Assembly (NCBI GenBank): GCA_964517315.1
Contig: CAZFCJ010000001.1
Location: forward strand, 65,003-129,002
Reading direction: 5' to 3'
Source: DASWJQ01 sp964517315
GTDB lineage: Bacteria; Chloroflexota; Anaerolineae; Anaerolineales; E44-bin32
Length of the DNA: 64,000 nt
The position numbers and the translations under genes were made by a program. Positions 17,886 to 27,063 of the stretch are shown here, one piece after another (the first letter of the stretch is position 1; each line of letters begins with the position of its first letter). The notes under the pieces were generated by a model. That model saw nothing but the letters and a program-made list of their open reading frames with translations. It made no database searches and was not told the origin of the DNA.

Positions 17886-19880
17886 GTGTGTGGAATCTGC
17901 GGTAAGTTTGCTGGACGAGATGTAACCCAATCTGAGATGACTCGAATGACGGATGCCATCGCGCACCGCGGTCCGGATGACGAGGGATTCTTCATCGACG
18001 GGCAAGTCGGTCTTGGGGCACGACGGTTGAGCATCATCGACCTTGATGGGGGCAGCCAACCCATGTCCAACGAAGATGGCTCCCTGTGGATCGTATTCAA
18101 CGGTGAAATCTACAACTATTTGGATCTCCGAGCTCGCCTCGAGCGGGCAGGGCATGTCTTTTCTACCGAGTCGGATACTGAAGTGATACTGCATCTGTAT
18201 GAAGATCGAGGTCCGAATTGCTTGGAGCAGTTGAGGGGGATGTTCGCATTCGCTATATGGGATGGGCACAATCGCGAGCTCTTTCTTGCCCGCGATCGGT
18301 TAGGCCAGAAGCCGCTGTTTTATTCTCATTACGCGGGTGACTTTCAGTTTGCCTCCGAGATCAAGTCGTTGTTGGCGAACCCGAATTTGCCGAGGGAAAT
18401 CGACTACGAGTCGATCTATCACTATCTATCTTTGCGCTTCATTCCTGCGCCCAGAACAATGTTTGAACATATTCAGAAGCTTCCACCTGCTCACTATCTG
18501 ATCTACAGAGATGGCTCGGTCCATGTCTCCCAGTACTGGGAGCTATCGTTCGAAGAAAAATTGGAGATCAATGCGGATGAGCTGTTGGAGGGCTTGGGTG
18601 ACAAGTTGAATGAAGCTGTTGCCTCCCACTTGATTAGCGATGTTCCGGTGGGTGCGTTTCTGAGTGGTGGTATGGATTCGAGCATGGTTGTTGCCATGAT
18701 GGCCAGGTCGATGGCCTTGAAACCAAGCACGTTCGCGATCGGCGTCAACGAACAGGTGTTCAATGAGCTCCCCTACGCTCGAACAGTTGCGGGGCACGTC
18801 GGAACGAGACATTATGAGGAGTTGGTGAAGTCAAATCTGATCCGGTTATTGCCTGAAATGATTTGGCATCTGGATGAGCCCTCGGATCCAATTGCAGCGT
18901 GCATGTATCACGCGGCGGAATTGGCTTCACGCCATGTGAAGGTGGTATTGGGCGGCGATGGGGGAGACGAGCTGTTCGCCGGCTTCGATCGCTATCGAGG
19001 ACTGCACTATTCAGGGCTTTACAGCCTTGTGCCGAGATGGATCCGTGACAAGGTGATCGGTCCTGCGCTCTCCTTTATCCCTGAGAGCTTCAGCTATAAG
19101 AGCTGGACTCAACGAGTGCGATGGTTTCACCAGGTTGCCTCATCCGGTGGGAAGGGGGCTCAATACGCGGCAGCGACCTCGTTTTTCCGCTTCAATGAAC
19201 GGGAGAAACGGGAGCTCTTTCAGGATGAGCTGTGGAGAGAGTTGAAATCGTTGAACTCGGCAGAGCTCATGGTCGATATTTTTGAACGAGCGCCGGCAGA
19301 CTCCCTCACAGATCGAATGCTCTACACAGACTTTGTCACGCGCCTGCCCGAACACTCGCTTATGTTGACGGACAGGATGACGATGGCCCACAGCTTGGAA
19401 GCGCGGTCGCCTTTTCTGGACCATGAATTGGTTGAGTATGTCGCCAAATTTCCGAGCAACCTCAAGATCAGGAACGGTGAGCTCAAGTCGATTCTGCGTC
19501 AGCTGGCGAAATCTTATCTGCCTGAATCAATTGTGGAGCGAAAGAAGCAAGGATTCATGTTTCCCGTTGCCTACTGGTTTCGAGGGGAGCTGTACGATTT
19601 CTTGCGTGCCACATTATTGAATTCAACGTTCATCAAAGAGGGGGTTTTTCGGCGAGATTACATCGAGCGGTTGATTGAGGAACACCACAAAAGTCAAGTT
19701 GATCATCACGTCCGCTTGTGGATGTTGTTGAACCTCGAGCTCTGGTACCAGCTTTACCTCGGAGACCGCTCACCCCACGCAATTTCCGAGGAGATTCGCG
19801 AGAGGGTTGCAATACCTTCCAATGGGGACAGTATGTACTCGCCCGTTGTTAAGTCGGGTCAGAGTATTTTGATCGAATAG
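17886..19880 (+). CDS. asnB: Asparagine synthetase, glutamine-hydrolysing (second AsnB)
   Basis: A 664-residue AsnB paralogue of the gene at 12.7 kb. GTG 17886 is preferred over GTG 17877 for two reasons. It makes the product begin with Met-Cys, and this enzyme class needs the N-terminal Cys as its glutaminase nucleophile. It also sits six bases after AGAGGTG. HRGPDDEGFFIDG, FNGEIYNYLDLR and ESDTEVILHLYEDRG form the glutaminase site. The PP-loop is VGAFLSGGMDSSMVVAMM and the synthetase motif is LGGDGGDELFAGFDRY. It is clearly diverged from the first copy, so the two probably amidate different acceptors. A 91-bp gap leads to the DUF5060 gene. Confidence 0.93.
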   Translation: MCGICGKFAGRDVTQSEMTRMTDAIAHRGPDDEGFFIDGQVGLGARRLSIIDLDGGSQPMSNEDGSLWIVFNGEIYNYLDLRARLERAGHVFSTESDTEVILHLYEDRGPNCLEQLRGMFAFAIWDGHNRELFLARDRLGQKPLFYSHYAGDFQFASEIKSLLANPNLPREIDYESIYHYLSLRFIPAPRTMFEHIQKLPPAHYLIYRDGSVHVSQYWELSFEEKLEINADELLEGLGDKLNEAVASHLISDVPVGAFLSGGMDSSMVVAMMARSMALKPSTFAIGVNEQVFNELPYARTVAGHVGTRHYEELVKSNLIRLLPEMIWHLDEPSDPIAACMYHAAELASRHVKVVLGGDGGDELFAGFDRYRGLHYSGLYSLVPRWIRDKVIGPALSFIPESFSYKSWTQRVRWFHQVASSGGKGAQYAAATSFFRFNEREKRELFQDELWRELKSLNSAELMVDIFERAPADSLTDRMLYTDFVTRLPEHSLMLTDRMTMAHSLEARSPFLDHELVEYVAKFPSNLKIRNGELKSILRQLAKSYLPESIVERKKQGFMFPVAYWFRGELYDFLRATLLNSTFIKEGVFRRDYIERLIEEHHKSQVDHHVRLWMLLNLELWYQLYLGDRSPHAISEEIRERVAIPSNGDSMYSPVVKSGQSILIE

Positions 19881-19971
19881 GGGATGCAGGAGATCAACGG
19901 TCATCTTTCTTGCGGTCCAGCGCTTCTACGTCGTCCAGGGGAGGAGCCGAGGAGCCTGCCGGGGATTCTCT

Positions 19972-21753
19972 GTGCCGCCTAAACAGCATCCGTGGATATG
20001 CAGTGTCGTAGCTCTGTTAATGTGCGGTGGCTGTGCGGCGCCCGTCCCTGAGACGGTTCATGAGCTTGCCGGAACGCCCGTGACGCCGGTCCCGTCGGGC
20101 CCCCGCAGCAGACCTACCGCTCCGTCATCTTACGGCGCGCCGAACCTCGACCAAGTCAGGCAGTGGGAAATGCACGAGATTGTGTTGCAAAGTTCTCAGG
20201 AATACGAGAATCCGTTCACGGATGTGGAGGCCTTCGCGGACTTCGAATCCGAACAGGGTCGGCAAGTCCGCGTCTACGGCTTCTATGATGGGAACGGCGA
20301 AGGAGGACCGGGCAACCTCTGGAAAATTCGATTCATGACGGGCGAGCAAGGATTATGGCACTGGTCAGCCAGTTCCAGCGATCCGCAGAATTTGGGTTTC
20401 AATCGACCGGCTGGAACCTTTGAGGTGATTGGCTCCCGTGTGCCCGGTCCGCTGTCCCCGGATCCACGGCGACCTACGGTCTGGCGCCACGCAAATGGTG
20501 AACCCTTCCTTTGGACGTTGGGCTATTCAATCCATATGTTGGGGGCCGACCGGTCCCATCCGACCCTCGGTGGCTGGGAAGATTACTTGGAATGGCTCGA
20601 GATCCATGAGTTCAATGGGGTCATGTTCACACTTCAAGTCCCCAGCTTCGCATCTTGCAGCACATGTCGGCGAGGGATGGCACCTTGGACCGAGCTGGGC
20701 TCTGCTCCACCGCCCGCGTACGCATTTGAACGCAGCGGATCGGTGGACTATCTGCTGATGCCTTGGGCGAGGCGTGGAGAGCATCGCCAGTTCGGCAGGA
20801 ATGCACGTGAGACCGATTTCTCCCGTTTGTATCTGCCCTTCTGGGTCAAACTCGACGCGGTCGTCGAAGCGCTGGCTGAGCGAGGGATGATCGCACACAT
20901 GATGCAGTATGACGATCAAACTTTCCATCCCCCCCAGGGGAGTCAAGCCGAGCGGCTGTATTGGGACTACATCTTGCGTCGAACCGGTGGGTATTGGAAC
21001 GTCGCATACAACGATGGCATTGATCTGGGAGAATACCGGGCAATCCCCGGTTGGGTAGAGGAATGGCAGGAGTACTTCGAGGAGAACGACCCTTTCAGCC
21101 ATCCTCGATCTTCCCGGCATGGGGACGATGATCGGCCTTCAGCCACATGGAGGAGCGTTCAAGCGGCGGACGACGTGCACCCAAAGAGCATTGATGCGTG
21201 GCGGCGACTGATGACCGCCAGTCCTTCTAAACCCATTACAGAGGATGATGGCATTCGAGCGCTGAACTACCGTTCTGGCCTGTCAGCAGAACGTTTCCTG
21301 CAATTGGCCTGGTGGTCAGTGCTATCGGGCCCTGGTTCTTTCGGCGCTACCTGGGCGGGCGAGTTTGAACCCGGAAACTGGTACACGAACCTGGGGAATT
21401 CCAGCCTGGGAATGCATTACGTGAAACTGCGCAATCAATTCATCTTGGAATTCGACGCACAATCGGGCCTTCAAATACCGTTTTGGAAACTGGAAGTAAG
21501 CGATGAATTGGTCAAAGGAGACTCGGTCTACTGTGTGTCCTCGGACGATGGGGATCATTATTTAGTCTATTTCGAGGGAGACAGATCAGCGGATCTAGAT
21601 CTTGCCAATGCTGAGCGACCGCTGCCGGCTACATGGTTCGATCCATTGACGGGCGACCAACTTGAGGCGGGAACGATCCAGCCCGGTGGGGTCGTGGAAG
21701 TTGAATCGCCGTTCTCGCCACCTTCGGTCTTGTACTTGGGAGCTGGAGAGTGA
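19972..21753 (+). CDS. DUF5060-domain putative glycoside hydrolase, lipoprotein-like
   Basis: A 593-residue exported protein. The N-terminus has a short hydrophobic signal (VVALLMCGGC) with a Cys near residue 23. The lipobox is imperfect, so lipidation is uncertain. A Thr/Pro/Ser-rich linker follows, then a DUF5060 beta-sandwich (residues 65-150: QWEMHEIVLQSS, NPFTDVEAFADFE, RFMTGEQGLWHWSAS) and a TIM-barrel-like domain from about 165 (EFNGVMFTLQVPSF, MIAHMMQYDD, WNVAYNDGIDLGEY, KPITEDDGIRALNY). DUF5060 proteins usually pair with apiosidase-like glycosidases. A paralogue lies at 32.9 kb. The start is GTG 19972 with GGGG/GGAG-rich upstream sequence. It probably trims or remodels surface glycan (inference). 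Confidence 0.78.
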   Translation: MPPKQHPWICSVVALLMCGGCAAPVPETVHELAGTPVTPVPSGPRSRPTAPSSYGAPNLDQVRQWEMHEIVLQSSQEYENPFTDVEAFADFESEQGRQVRVYGFYDGNGEGGPGNLWKIRFMTGEQGLWHWSASSSDPQNLGFNRPAGTFEVIGSRVPGPLSPDPRRPTVWRHANGEPFLWTLGYSIHMLGADRSHPTLGGWEDYLEWLEIHEFNGVMFTLQVPSFASCSTCRRGMAPWTELGSAPPPAYAFERSGSVDYLLMPWARRGEHRQFGRNARETDFSRLYLPFWVKLDAVVEALAERGMIAHMMQYDDQTFHPPQGSQAERLYWDYILRRTGGYWNVAYNDGIDLGEYRAIPGWVEEWQEYFEENDPFSHPRSSRHGDDDRPSATWRSVQAADDVHPKSIDAWRRLMTASPSKPITEDDGIRALNYRSGLSAERFLQLAWWSVLSGPGSFGATWAGEFEPGNWYTNLGNSSLGMHYVKLRNQFILEFDAQSGLQIPFWKLEVSDELVKGDSVYCVSSDDGDHYLVYFEGDRSADLDLANAERPLPATWFDPLTGDQLEAGTIQPGGVVEVESPFSPPSVLYLGAGE

Positions 21754-21808
21754 AATCTGGGTTCCAACGCCCTTGTAAGGTTGCCAGAGAAGATTCCGGT
21801 CCAGCATC

Positions 21809-22342
21809 ATGTTGAGCCCGTTTGTACGCATACTTCAACGTTATCTCTATATTGGTGCGCTTGCGTCCGTGTATTATTTTCTTCGCTACCGCTGCTACGT
21901 GAGTCCTCAATCCCGTGTTCAGCTGTCCAGCAACATCAGCATCGGCCAGGGAACGGTCATAAAGCCGTTTGCCATCCTGCAAACCCATACGGGTGATTTA
22001 AGGATTGGTAAGAATTGCGCCATCAGCAGCTTCAATCATCTCTCCGCGGGGGAGGCCAATCTGCTGTTGGGCGACCACGTTCGTATTGGTCCCAATACGA
22101 CCATCGTGGCTTCGAGCCGCAACTTCCGCGATCGCAGCCGTCGTATCGCTCAGCAGGGCTTCAGCCACCAAGGCGTGCAAATAGGTGATGATGTCCTTAT
22201 CGGAGCGGGGGTTGTCATTTTGGACGGGGTGGAGATTGGGCAGGGGGCTGTGATCGGTGCAGGCAGCGTAGTGACGTCCTCCGTCGAACCGTATGTAGTT
22301 GTCGCAGGTTCCCCTGCTCAACCATTAGGCGCCAGATCTTAG
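21809..22342 (+). CDS. Hexapeptide-repeat acyltransferase (left-handed beta helix)
   Basis: A 177-residue protein. An N-terminal hydrophobic segment (residues 8-25, YLYIGALASVYYFLRYR) precedes several LbH hexapeptide turns, such as ISIGQGTVIKPFAIL, LRIGKNCAIS, LLLGDHVRIGPNTTIV and VQIGDDVLIGAGVVIL. These match WcaF/NodL-type O-acetyltransferases, which use acetyl-CoA. Membrane anchoring suggests it acts on lipid-linked glycan. The last repeats (VEIGQGAVIGAGSVV) precede a typical VAGSPAQPLG end. It is followed closely by an LPG-synthase-TM gene. Confidence 0.85.
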   Translation: MLSPFVRILQRYLYIGALASVYYFLRYRCYVSPQSRVQLSSNISIGQGTVIKPFAILQTHTGDLRIGKNCAISSFNHLSAGEANLLLGDHVRIGPNTTIVASSRNFRDRSRRIAQQGFSHQGVQIGDDVLIGAGVVILDGVEIGQGAVIGAGSVVTSSVEPYVVVAGSPAQPLGARS

Positions 22343-22374
22343 TCCATCATTCTATGAAACAGGAAGCTATGACC

Positions 22375-23334
22375 ATGAAGAAGAAGGCTCTTCTTTTGAT
22401 AAGAGTCTTGGTAACGGTTTCACTCGTGGCCTTCCTTGTCTATTGGGTTGACCTTGAGCGATTGGTCAATCAGTTAAGGCAACCCGACCTGAAGCTGCTG
22501 GCGCTGGCTTCACTCATGCTTATTGTTCAGTATTTCGTAAGCGCTTTTCGATGGCAACAAATACTTGCTGCAGATGGAATTCCGCACTCGCTGCTTTTCC
22601 TGGTGAAGACTTATCTGATCGGAAACTTTCTAAGTCTCTTTCTACCCACGGGGTTTGGTGGGGATATCTATCGCGTTCACGCACTGAACCGTGTAAATTC
22701 CGACATGGGTAGAAGCACCTCTTCCGTATTGTTCGACCGAGCATCAGGACTATTTGCCCTGCTCTCGATTTCTTTGGTGGGGGGGCTTTTCCTGCCAGGC
22801 AATCCGTTTGGGCTTGGACTTCTGGCCATCTATGTAGCCGGCATCGTTGGCTTTGTGGTGATGACCTCTTCATTTGTCATGGATTGGCTATCGGGGATTC
22901 GATGGAGACCAGTTCAGATCCTTTTGGGGATTCTGAGGTCATTCCGCCAGTACAGGACGAAAACAGGGAAGATTCTGATCATAATTTCTGTATCCTTGTT
23001 ATTTCAGTTCAATATTGTGGTCATTAACAAAATCTACGCGGCTGCGTTGGACGTCACAATCCCGTTTCTGCACTTGATGGTGATTATCCCCATCATCTAT
23101 CTAACTGAGGCTGTTCCCATCTCGATCAATGGGCTGGGGGTTCGAGAAAGCGCGTTCGCTTTCTTTTTCAGCTTGCTTGGATTTTCCGCGGCGGATGGTC
23201 TGGCAGTCTCGCTCTTGGTGCTTGTGATGAGGTATCTGGTTGGGATATTGGGCGGGGCTGTCTTCCTGGTCGACTCCATTCGCTCTCGATCCCAGGAGAG
23301 AGTCTTGGACCGTGCCGGTCCCGCCGACGTTTGA
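22375..23334 (+). CDS. LPG-synthase-TM / UPF0104 membrane protein
   Basis: A 319-residue polytopic membrane protein with about eight transmembrane segments, matching the membrane half of MprF (Lysylphosphatidylglycerol_synth_TM, PF03706). LVKTYLIGNFLSLFLPTGFG, GGDIYRVHAL and PISINGLGVRESAFAFFF are family landmarks. The catalytic MprF domain is absent. Stand-alone members near glycosyltransferases may move or handle lipid-linked intermediates, but this is not settled. I chose ATG 22375 because AGGAAG lies eight bases upstream; ATG 22354 would give seven more residues. A paralogue is at 30.0 kb. Confidence 0.85.
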   Translation: MKKKALLLIRVLVTVSLVAFLVYWVDLERLVNQLRQPDLKLLALASLMLIVQYFVSAFRWQQILAADGIPHSLLFLVKTYLIGNFLSLFLPTGFGGDIYRVHALNRVNSDMGRSTSSVLFDRASGLFALLSISLVGGLFLPGNPFGLGLLAIYVAGIVGFVVMTSSFVMDWLSGIRWRPVQILLGILRSFRQYRTKTGKILIIISVSLLFQFNIVVINKIYAAALDVTIPFLHLMVIIPIIYLTEAVPISINGLGVRESAFAFFFSLLGFSAADGLAVSLLVLVMRYLVGILGGAVFLVDSIRSRSQERVLDRAGPADV

Positions 23335-23448
23335 CAGAAGACCAGAGTTGAGGAACCGGGGCTATGGTGGGGCCCCGCCACGCGCGACATCCTGGCGATA
23401 CACAGAAAGGATCAGGATGAGAGTGTCCATCTCGGAGGTCGGTAGCGC

Positions 23449-24876
23449 ATGATCGAAGGATTGATTACGAAAATAGAAGAAGACGCACGTTGGCAGGTCG
23501 CGCTCTTGGTGTTGATCTTGGCCCTGGCACTGGGGCTGCGCCTCTATCGATTGGGCGATTGGAGCTTCTGGGGTGATGAAGCCATCACCCTCGAGCGAGC
23601 GAGCGGCATTTTCAGTTTGTCCCTCTCACGCTGGTCCCCATCGTTGCTGTTGACGAACCTGGCGTTCGGGGTGTTCGGCATGAGTGAATGGTCGGCGAGG
23701 ATTGTCCCGGCACTCGGCGGCGTCATCACAGTTGCCGTCGTTTACGCCCTTGTAAACGAGATATTTGACCCGATGGTTGCTGCCGTCGCCAGTGGGCTGC
23801 TTGCAATTTCTCCGTGGCATATCTATTGGTCGCAAAATGCGCGCTTCTACACATTCTTGCTTCTTTTCTTCACACTCGGTCTTCTGTACTTCTATATCGG
23901 TCTTGAAAAGGACCGTCTATCGTACATTCTACTCTCTCTTGGATTCTTCGGGCTCGCGGTGATCGAGCGAATGGTGGGCCTCTTCTTCGTGCCCGTAGTT
24001 GGGGGTTATCTCGTTCTTCTTTATCTTCTCCGGTTTGAAAAACCGCCTGGTCTCCGGCTGCGCAACATCCTGGCCTTTGGTGTTCCCTTGCTGGCCGGCT
24101 CACTCCTTGCCGTTCGTAGCCTCTCGTTGTTTTCGGATCCCAGCAGCTGGCAGACTTCGTTCGGCTGGATCAACGCCAATCCGTTCTGGATCGCGGCGGG
24201 GGTGGTGTATTACGTGGGGCTTCCAGGCATCGTTCTTGGGAGTCTTGGCGGCGCCTACCTAATGCTCTCAAAGGATCGGGCCGGTCTATTGTTCACGATA
24301 GCCGCGTTGGTTCCCCTCTTGTCGATTATGCTCGTTTCCCTCGTTCAATACTCGGCGAATCGATATGTGTTCGTCTCCTTAACGGCTTGGCTCATCCTCG
24401 CCGCGATTGCGGCCGTGGAACTATTGCGAGCAGTTCGTGGTGCCCCGCATCACTATTTGGCGCTGGGTGCTATGGCCATCCTGATTCTGCAACCGATGAG
24501 CGAAGATGTGCTTTACTACCGATATCAGCACGGCAACCGGGATAACTGGAGGGCGGCGTTTGCCTTTATTGAGACAAATATGCGGGATGGCGATCGGGTG
24601 ATTAGCGGAAACCCGGCCGTAGGTAGATACTATTTGGACGGTGAGGTGTCGGGAATGGCCTATCTGGAGGAGGCGGACTTGGAAGGGGTCAATTCCCGGA
24701 CCTGGTTCGTAGAGGACATGACCGTGGCTAAGAAATGGCCGCATGTTCACCGGTGGTTAAGAGGGCATGCCACCCTTGTCAGGCAGTTCGATGTCCAAGT
24801 CCGAGCCAGAACTTTTGAAATGAATGTCTACCTTTATCAGCCGACTTCCCTGTCCGCGGACGCGATTTCAGACTAG
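23449..24876 (+). CDS. Glycosyltransferase family 39 (GT-C, polyprenyl-P-sugar dependent)
   Basis: A 475-residue integral membrane protein with about ten transmembrane segments. LGDWSFWGDEAITLERA holds the acidic catalytic motif of the first periplasmic/outer loop, and WSQNARFYTFLLLF is the second landmark. The family (PF13231/PF02366, DPM-dependent mannosyltransferase/ArnT-like) uses polyprenyl-phosphate sugars on the outer face. The C-terminal soluble tail ends in the same RARXFEMNVYL block as the copy at 34.7 kb, so the two genes are clear paralogues. GGAGGT precedes ATG 23449. Confidence 0.88.
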   Translation: MIEGLITKIEEDARWQVALLVLILALALGLRLYRLGDWSFWGDEAITLERASGIFSLSLSRWSPSLLLTNLAFGVFGMSEWSARIVPALGGVITVAVVYALVNEIFDPMVAAVASGLLAISPWHIYWSQNARFYTFLLLFFTLGLLYFYIGLEKDRLSYILLSLGFFGLAVIERMVGLFFVPVVGGYLVLLYLLRFEKPPGLRLRNILAFGVPLLAGSLLAVRSLSLFSDPSSWQTSFGWINANPFWIAAGVVYYVGLPGIVLGSLGGAYLMLSKDRAGLLFTIAALVPLLSIMLVSLVQYSANRYVFVSLTAWLILAAIAAVELLRAVRGAPHHYLALGAMAILILQPMSEDVLYYRYQHGNRDNWRAAFAFIETNMRDGDRVISGNPAVGRYYLDGEVSGMAYLEEADLEGVNSRTWFVEDMTVAKKWPHVHRWLRGHATLVRQFDVQVRARTFEMNVYLYQPTSLSADAISD

Positions 24877-25078
24877 TTTGCTCTGGATGCTTGTTTCGTG
24901 GCGTGCATCACCCTACATCCCGGACTCGTTGTATCTACAATCGTTGCCAAATACGACCGAACGGAGTTCGTCTCCGCGCTCCAGGCACGGAGATGCTGGA
25001 GTAGGCAGGATCCGGCTCAGGCCTGAGCGGATATGGCTGGGCTGCGCGAATGGATTTTAGGAGGTTAGAATTCACGTT

Positions 25079-25936
25079 ATGACGGAATCTAGCGCCTCGG
25101 TAGGCCAAGGAGCTGCCGATCACCAGCAGAATCCACCCTGGCAGCTGAAGATGTTCAGCAAGACGCTCAAAAAGAGGCAGAAACTAAGCCTGCTTCTTGA
25201 GGAGATCGGCGAGGTGCGGGGCAAATCCTGTGTCCTGATCACTTGTGGCGACAACAACGGCGCGTTGAACTGGCATTTCAAGCGCCAGGGCGGCACATGG
25301 ACGTGGGTCGATGCCGAGGAAGAGTCGGTCTCGCAAATCTCCAACTTGCTGGGCGATCCCGTGTTGGTCATGGATAAGTCTACGCCGAGGCTTGATTTGC
25401 CGGACGATGCGTTTGATGTCGTGGTGACGATTGACGTCCACGAACATCTTCCGGATCCGGCGGCTTTCAACCGAGAGGTGGAGCGGATTGTGAAAGCTGG
25501 AGGGGTCGTCGTATTTACCACTCCCAATGGTGATGAAGGCAAGTTCCTGACTCGAGTCAAGAAATGGATCGGCATGGGGCCCGAGGTCTACGGGCACAGA
25601 GTCGTTGGATTTTCACTTGGCGAACTTGAACACCAGATGCGGAAGGTTGGTTTGGAGCCGTTCCATCGTGCCAGTTACTCCCATTTTTTCACCGAGATGA
25701 TAGAATTGGTCATCAATTTCGCCTACGTCAAACTGCTCGCCAAGCGGTCCCGGGAGGAGGTCCAGGAGGGACAGATCGCGCCGCAGAATCAGGGCCAGCT
25801 GAACTCGGTTGGAAAGACCTATCGTCTTTACTCCCTCATCTATCCGCTCGTCTGGGCCGTTTCCCAGCTGGACAAGCTCATCGCGTTCCAGCAGGGTTAT
25901 GCGGTGGTCGTCTCGGGCCGGAAACCCAGTAGATGA
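25079..25936 (+). CDS. Class I SAM-dependent methyltransferase (degenerate motif I)
   Basis: A 285-residue Methyltransf_11/23-type protein. The later motifs are good: LPDDAFDVVVTIDVHEHLPD and EVERIVKAGGVVVFTTPNG. Motif I, however, reads SCVLITCGDNNGALNWHFKR rather than the usual acidic-x-G-x-G-x-G, so the SAM site may be altered. A C-terminal hydrophobic stretch (YSLIYPLVWAVSQLDKLIAF) suggests membrane contact. The stop overlaps the next SDR gene by four bases. AGGAGGT lies upstream of the ATG at a slightly long spacing. Confidence 0.8.
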   Translation: MTESSASVGQGAADHQQNPPWQLKMFSKTLKKRQKLSLLLEEIGEVRGKSCVLITCGDNNGALNWHFKRQGGTWTWVDAEEESVSQISNLLGDPVLVMDKSTPRLDLPDDAFDVVVTIDVHEHLPDPAAFNREVERIVKAGGVVVFTTPNGDEGKFLTRVKKWIGMGPEVYGHRVVGFSLGELEHQMRKVGLEPFHRASYSHFFTEMIELVINFAYVKLLAKRSREEVQEGQIAPQNQGQLNSVGKTYRLYSLIYPLVWAVSQLDKLIAFQQGYAVVVSGRKPSR

Positions 25937-26916
25937 ACGTTCTGGTCACCGGCGCCGGCGGTTTCATTGGACGGCACCTGGTCGCGGATCAACTGAAGAA
26001 GTCGCGGGACGTCACAGCCGTCGATCTGGATCTTGGCGCCCTCGAGACGATAGACGACCATCCAAGACTTGAACGGGTCGAAGCGGATTTCACCGATCCG
26101 GAACCCATACAAGACTTGCTCGCCGGCCAGGACGTGGTGTTTCACCTCGCCAGTCTGCACCTCGAGACGGCAGTGGACGAGGATCTCTTTTGGAAGGTGA
26201 ACGCCGAAGGCTCCCTGGGCTTCGTCGAGCAATCCCACGAGGCCGGCGTACGTCGGTTCGTCCACTGCAGCACTGTGGGGGTCTACGGGGACATCGAAGA
26301 GCCCCCGGCTGACGAAGACACCGAGTGTCACCCGGATATCGCCTACGAAAAGTCCAAGCTCGCCGGTGAGCGGTACGTCTGCGATTACGCTGAGCGAACC
26401 GGTTATCCCCTTGTGGTCATAAGGCCCGCGTGGGTGTACGGATTCGGCTGCCCCAGGACGTTGAAACTGGCCCGCACCATTCAGAGCGGTCGCTTCTTCT
26501 ACGTCGGCGACGGGAAGAATCTGCGACATCCCATCTACATCGATGACATGCTTGAAGGCTTCGAGCTGGCGGTGACCCATCCGAACGCCCCCGGTCAGGT
26601 CCTGATCATGGCGGGGCCACGAGCGGTCACGATTCGGACCCTCGTCGCGATCATCGCGCAGGAGCTGGGAGTTCAAGAGCCGCGGCTGCGTTTGCCGAGG
26701 CCCCTGGTTTGGGCCGGGGCGCTGGCGGTGGAAAAGGGGTTCGGGTTGCTGGGGAAGGAGCCGCCCTTCAGCCGGCGGAGCTTGAAGTTCTTCGACGGCG
26801 ACACGGCGTTCGCCATCGACAAAGCCCGCCGTGCGGTCGGCTTCGATCCCCGGGTTGAGCTGCATGAAGGGATGAATCACACCCTGGCCGAAATGGCCCG
26901 GGCCGGACAGATTTGA
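25933..26916 (+). CDS. NAD(P)-dependent sugar epimerase/dehydratase (extended SDR)
   Basis: A 327-residue extended SDR. VTGAGGFIGRHLV is the dinucleotide site, VFHLASLHLET and STVGVYGDIEEPP follow, and YEKSKLAGERYV carries the catalytic Tyr and Lys. VIRPAWVYGFGC is a typical second-half motif. It shares the translational coupling pattern of this locus with the methyltransferase upstream. The substrate is probably a nucleotide sugar or a lipid-linked sugar; 3-beta-HSD-like relatives are also possible. Confidence 0.85.
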   Translation: MNVLVTGAGGFIGRHLVADQLKKSRDVTAVDLDLGALETIDDHPRLERVEADFTDPEPIQDLLAGQDVVFHLASLHLETAVDEDLFWKVNAEGSLGFVEQSHEAGVRRFVHCSTVGVYGDIEEPPADEDTECHPDIAYEKSKLAGERYVCDYAERTGYPLVVIRPAWVYGFGCPRTLKLARTIQSGRFFYVGDGKNLRHPIYIDDMLEGFELAVTHPNAPGQVLIMAGPRAVTIRTLVAIIAQELGVQEPRLRLPRPLVWAGALAVEKGFGLLGKEPPFSRRSLKFFDGDTAFAIDKARRAVGFDPRVELHEGMNHTLAEMARAGQI

Positions 26917-27063
26917 CGCGCGCCGGCCTCAAGCACTCACGTCAACGAACGTCGAATTCGAAGGAGGTGGTGCCTATTCAGGATTAGAGGTTTGGGTCAC
27001 AATATGGGTATCGGTGCAACTGAAGAACGACTTGGATCCCAAAAATACGAGGGAGGAATTTCA

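Noticed and set aside
25897..26880. Long minus-strand open frame opposite the second SDR
   Set aside because: It is a shadow of the coding strand with no recognisable domain.
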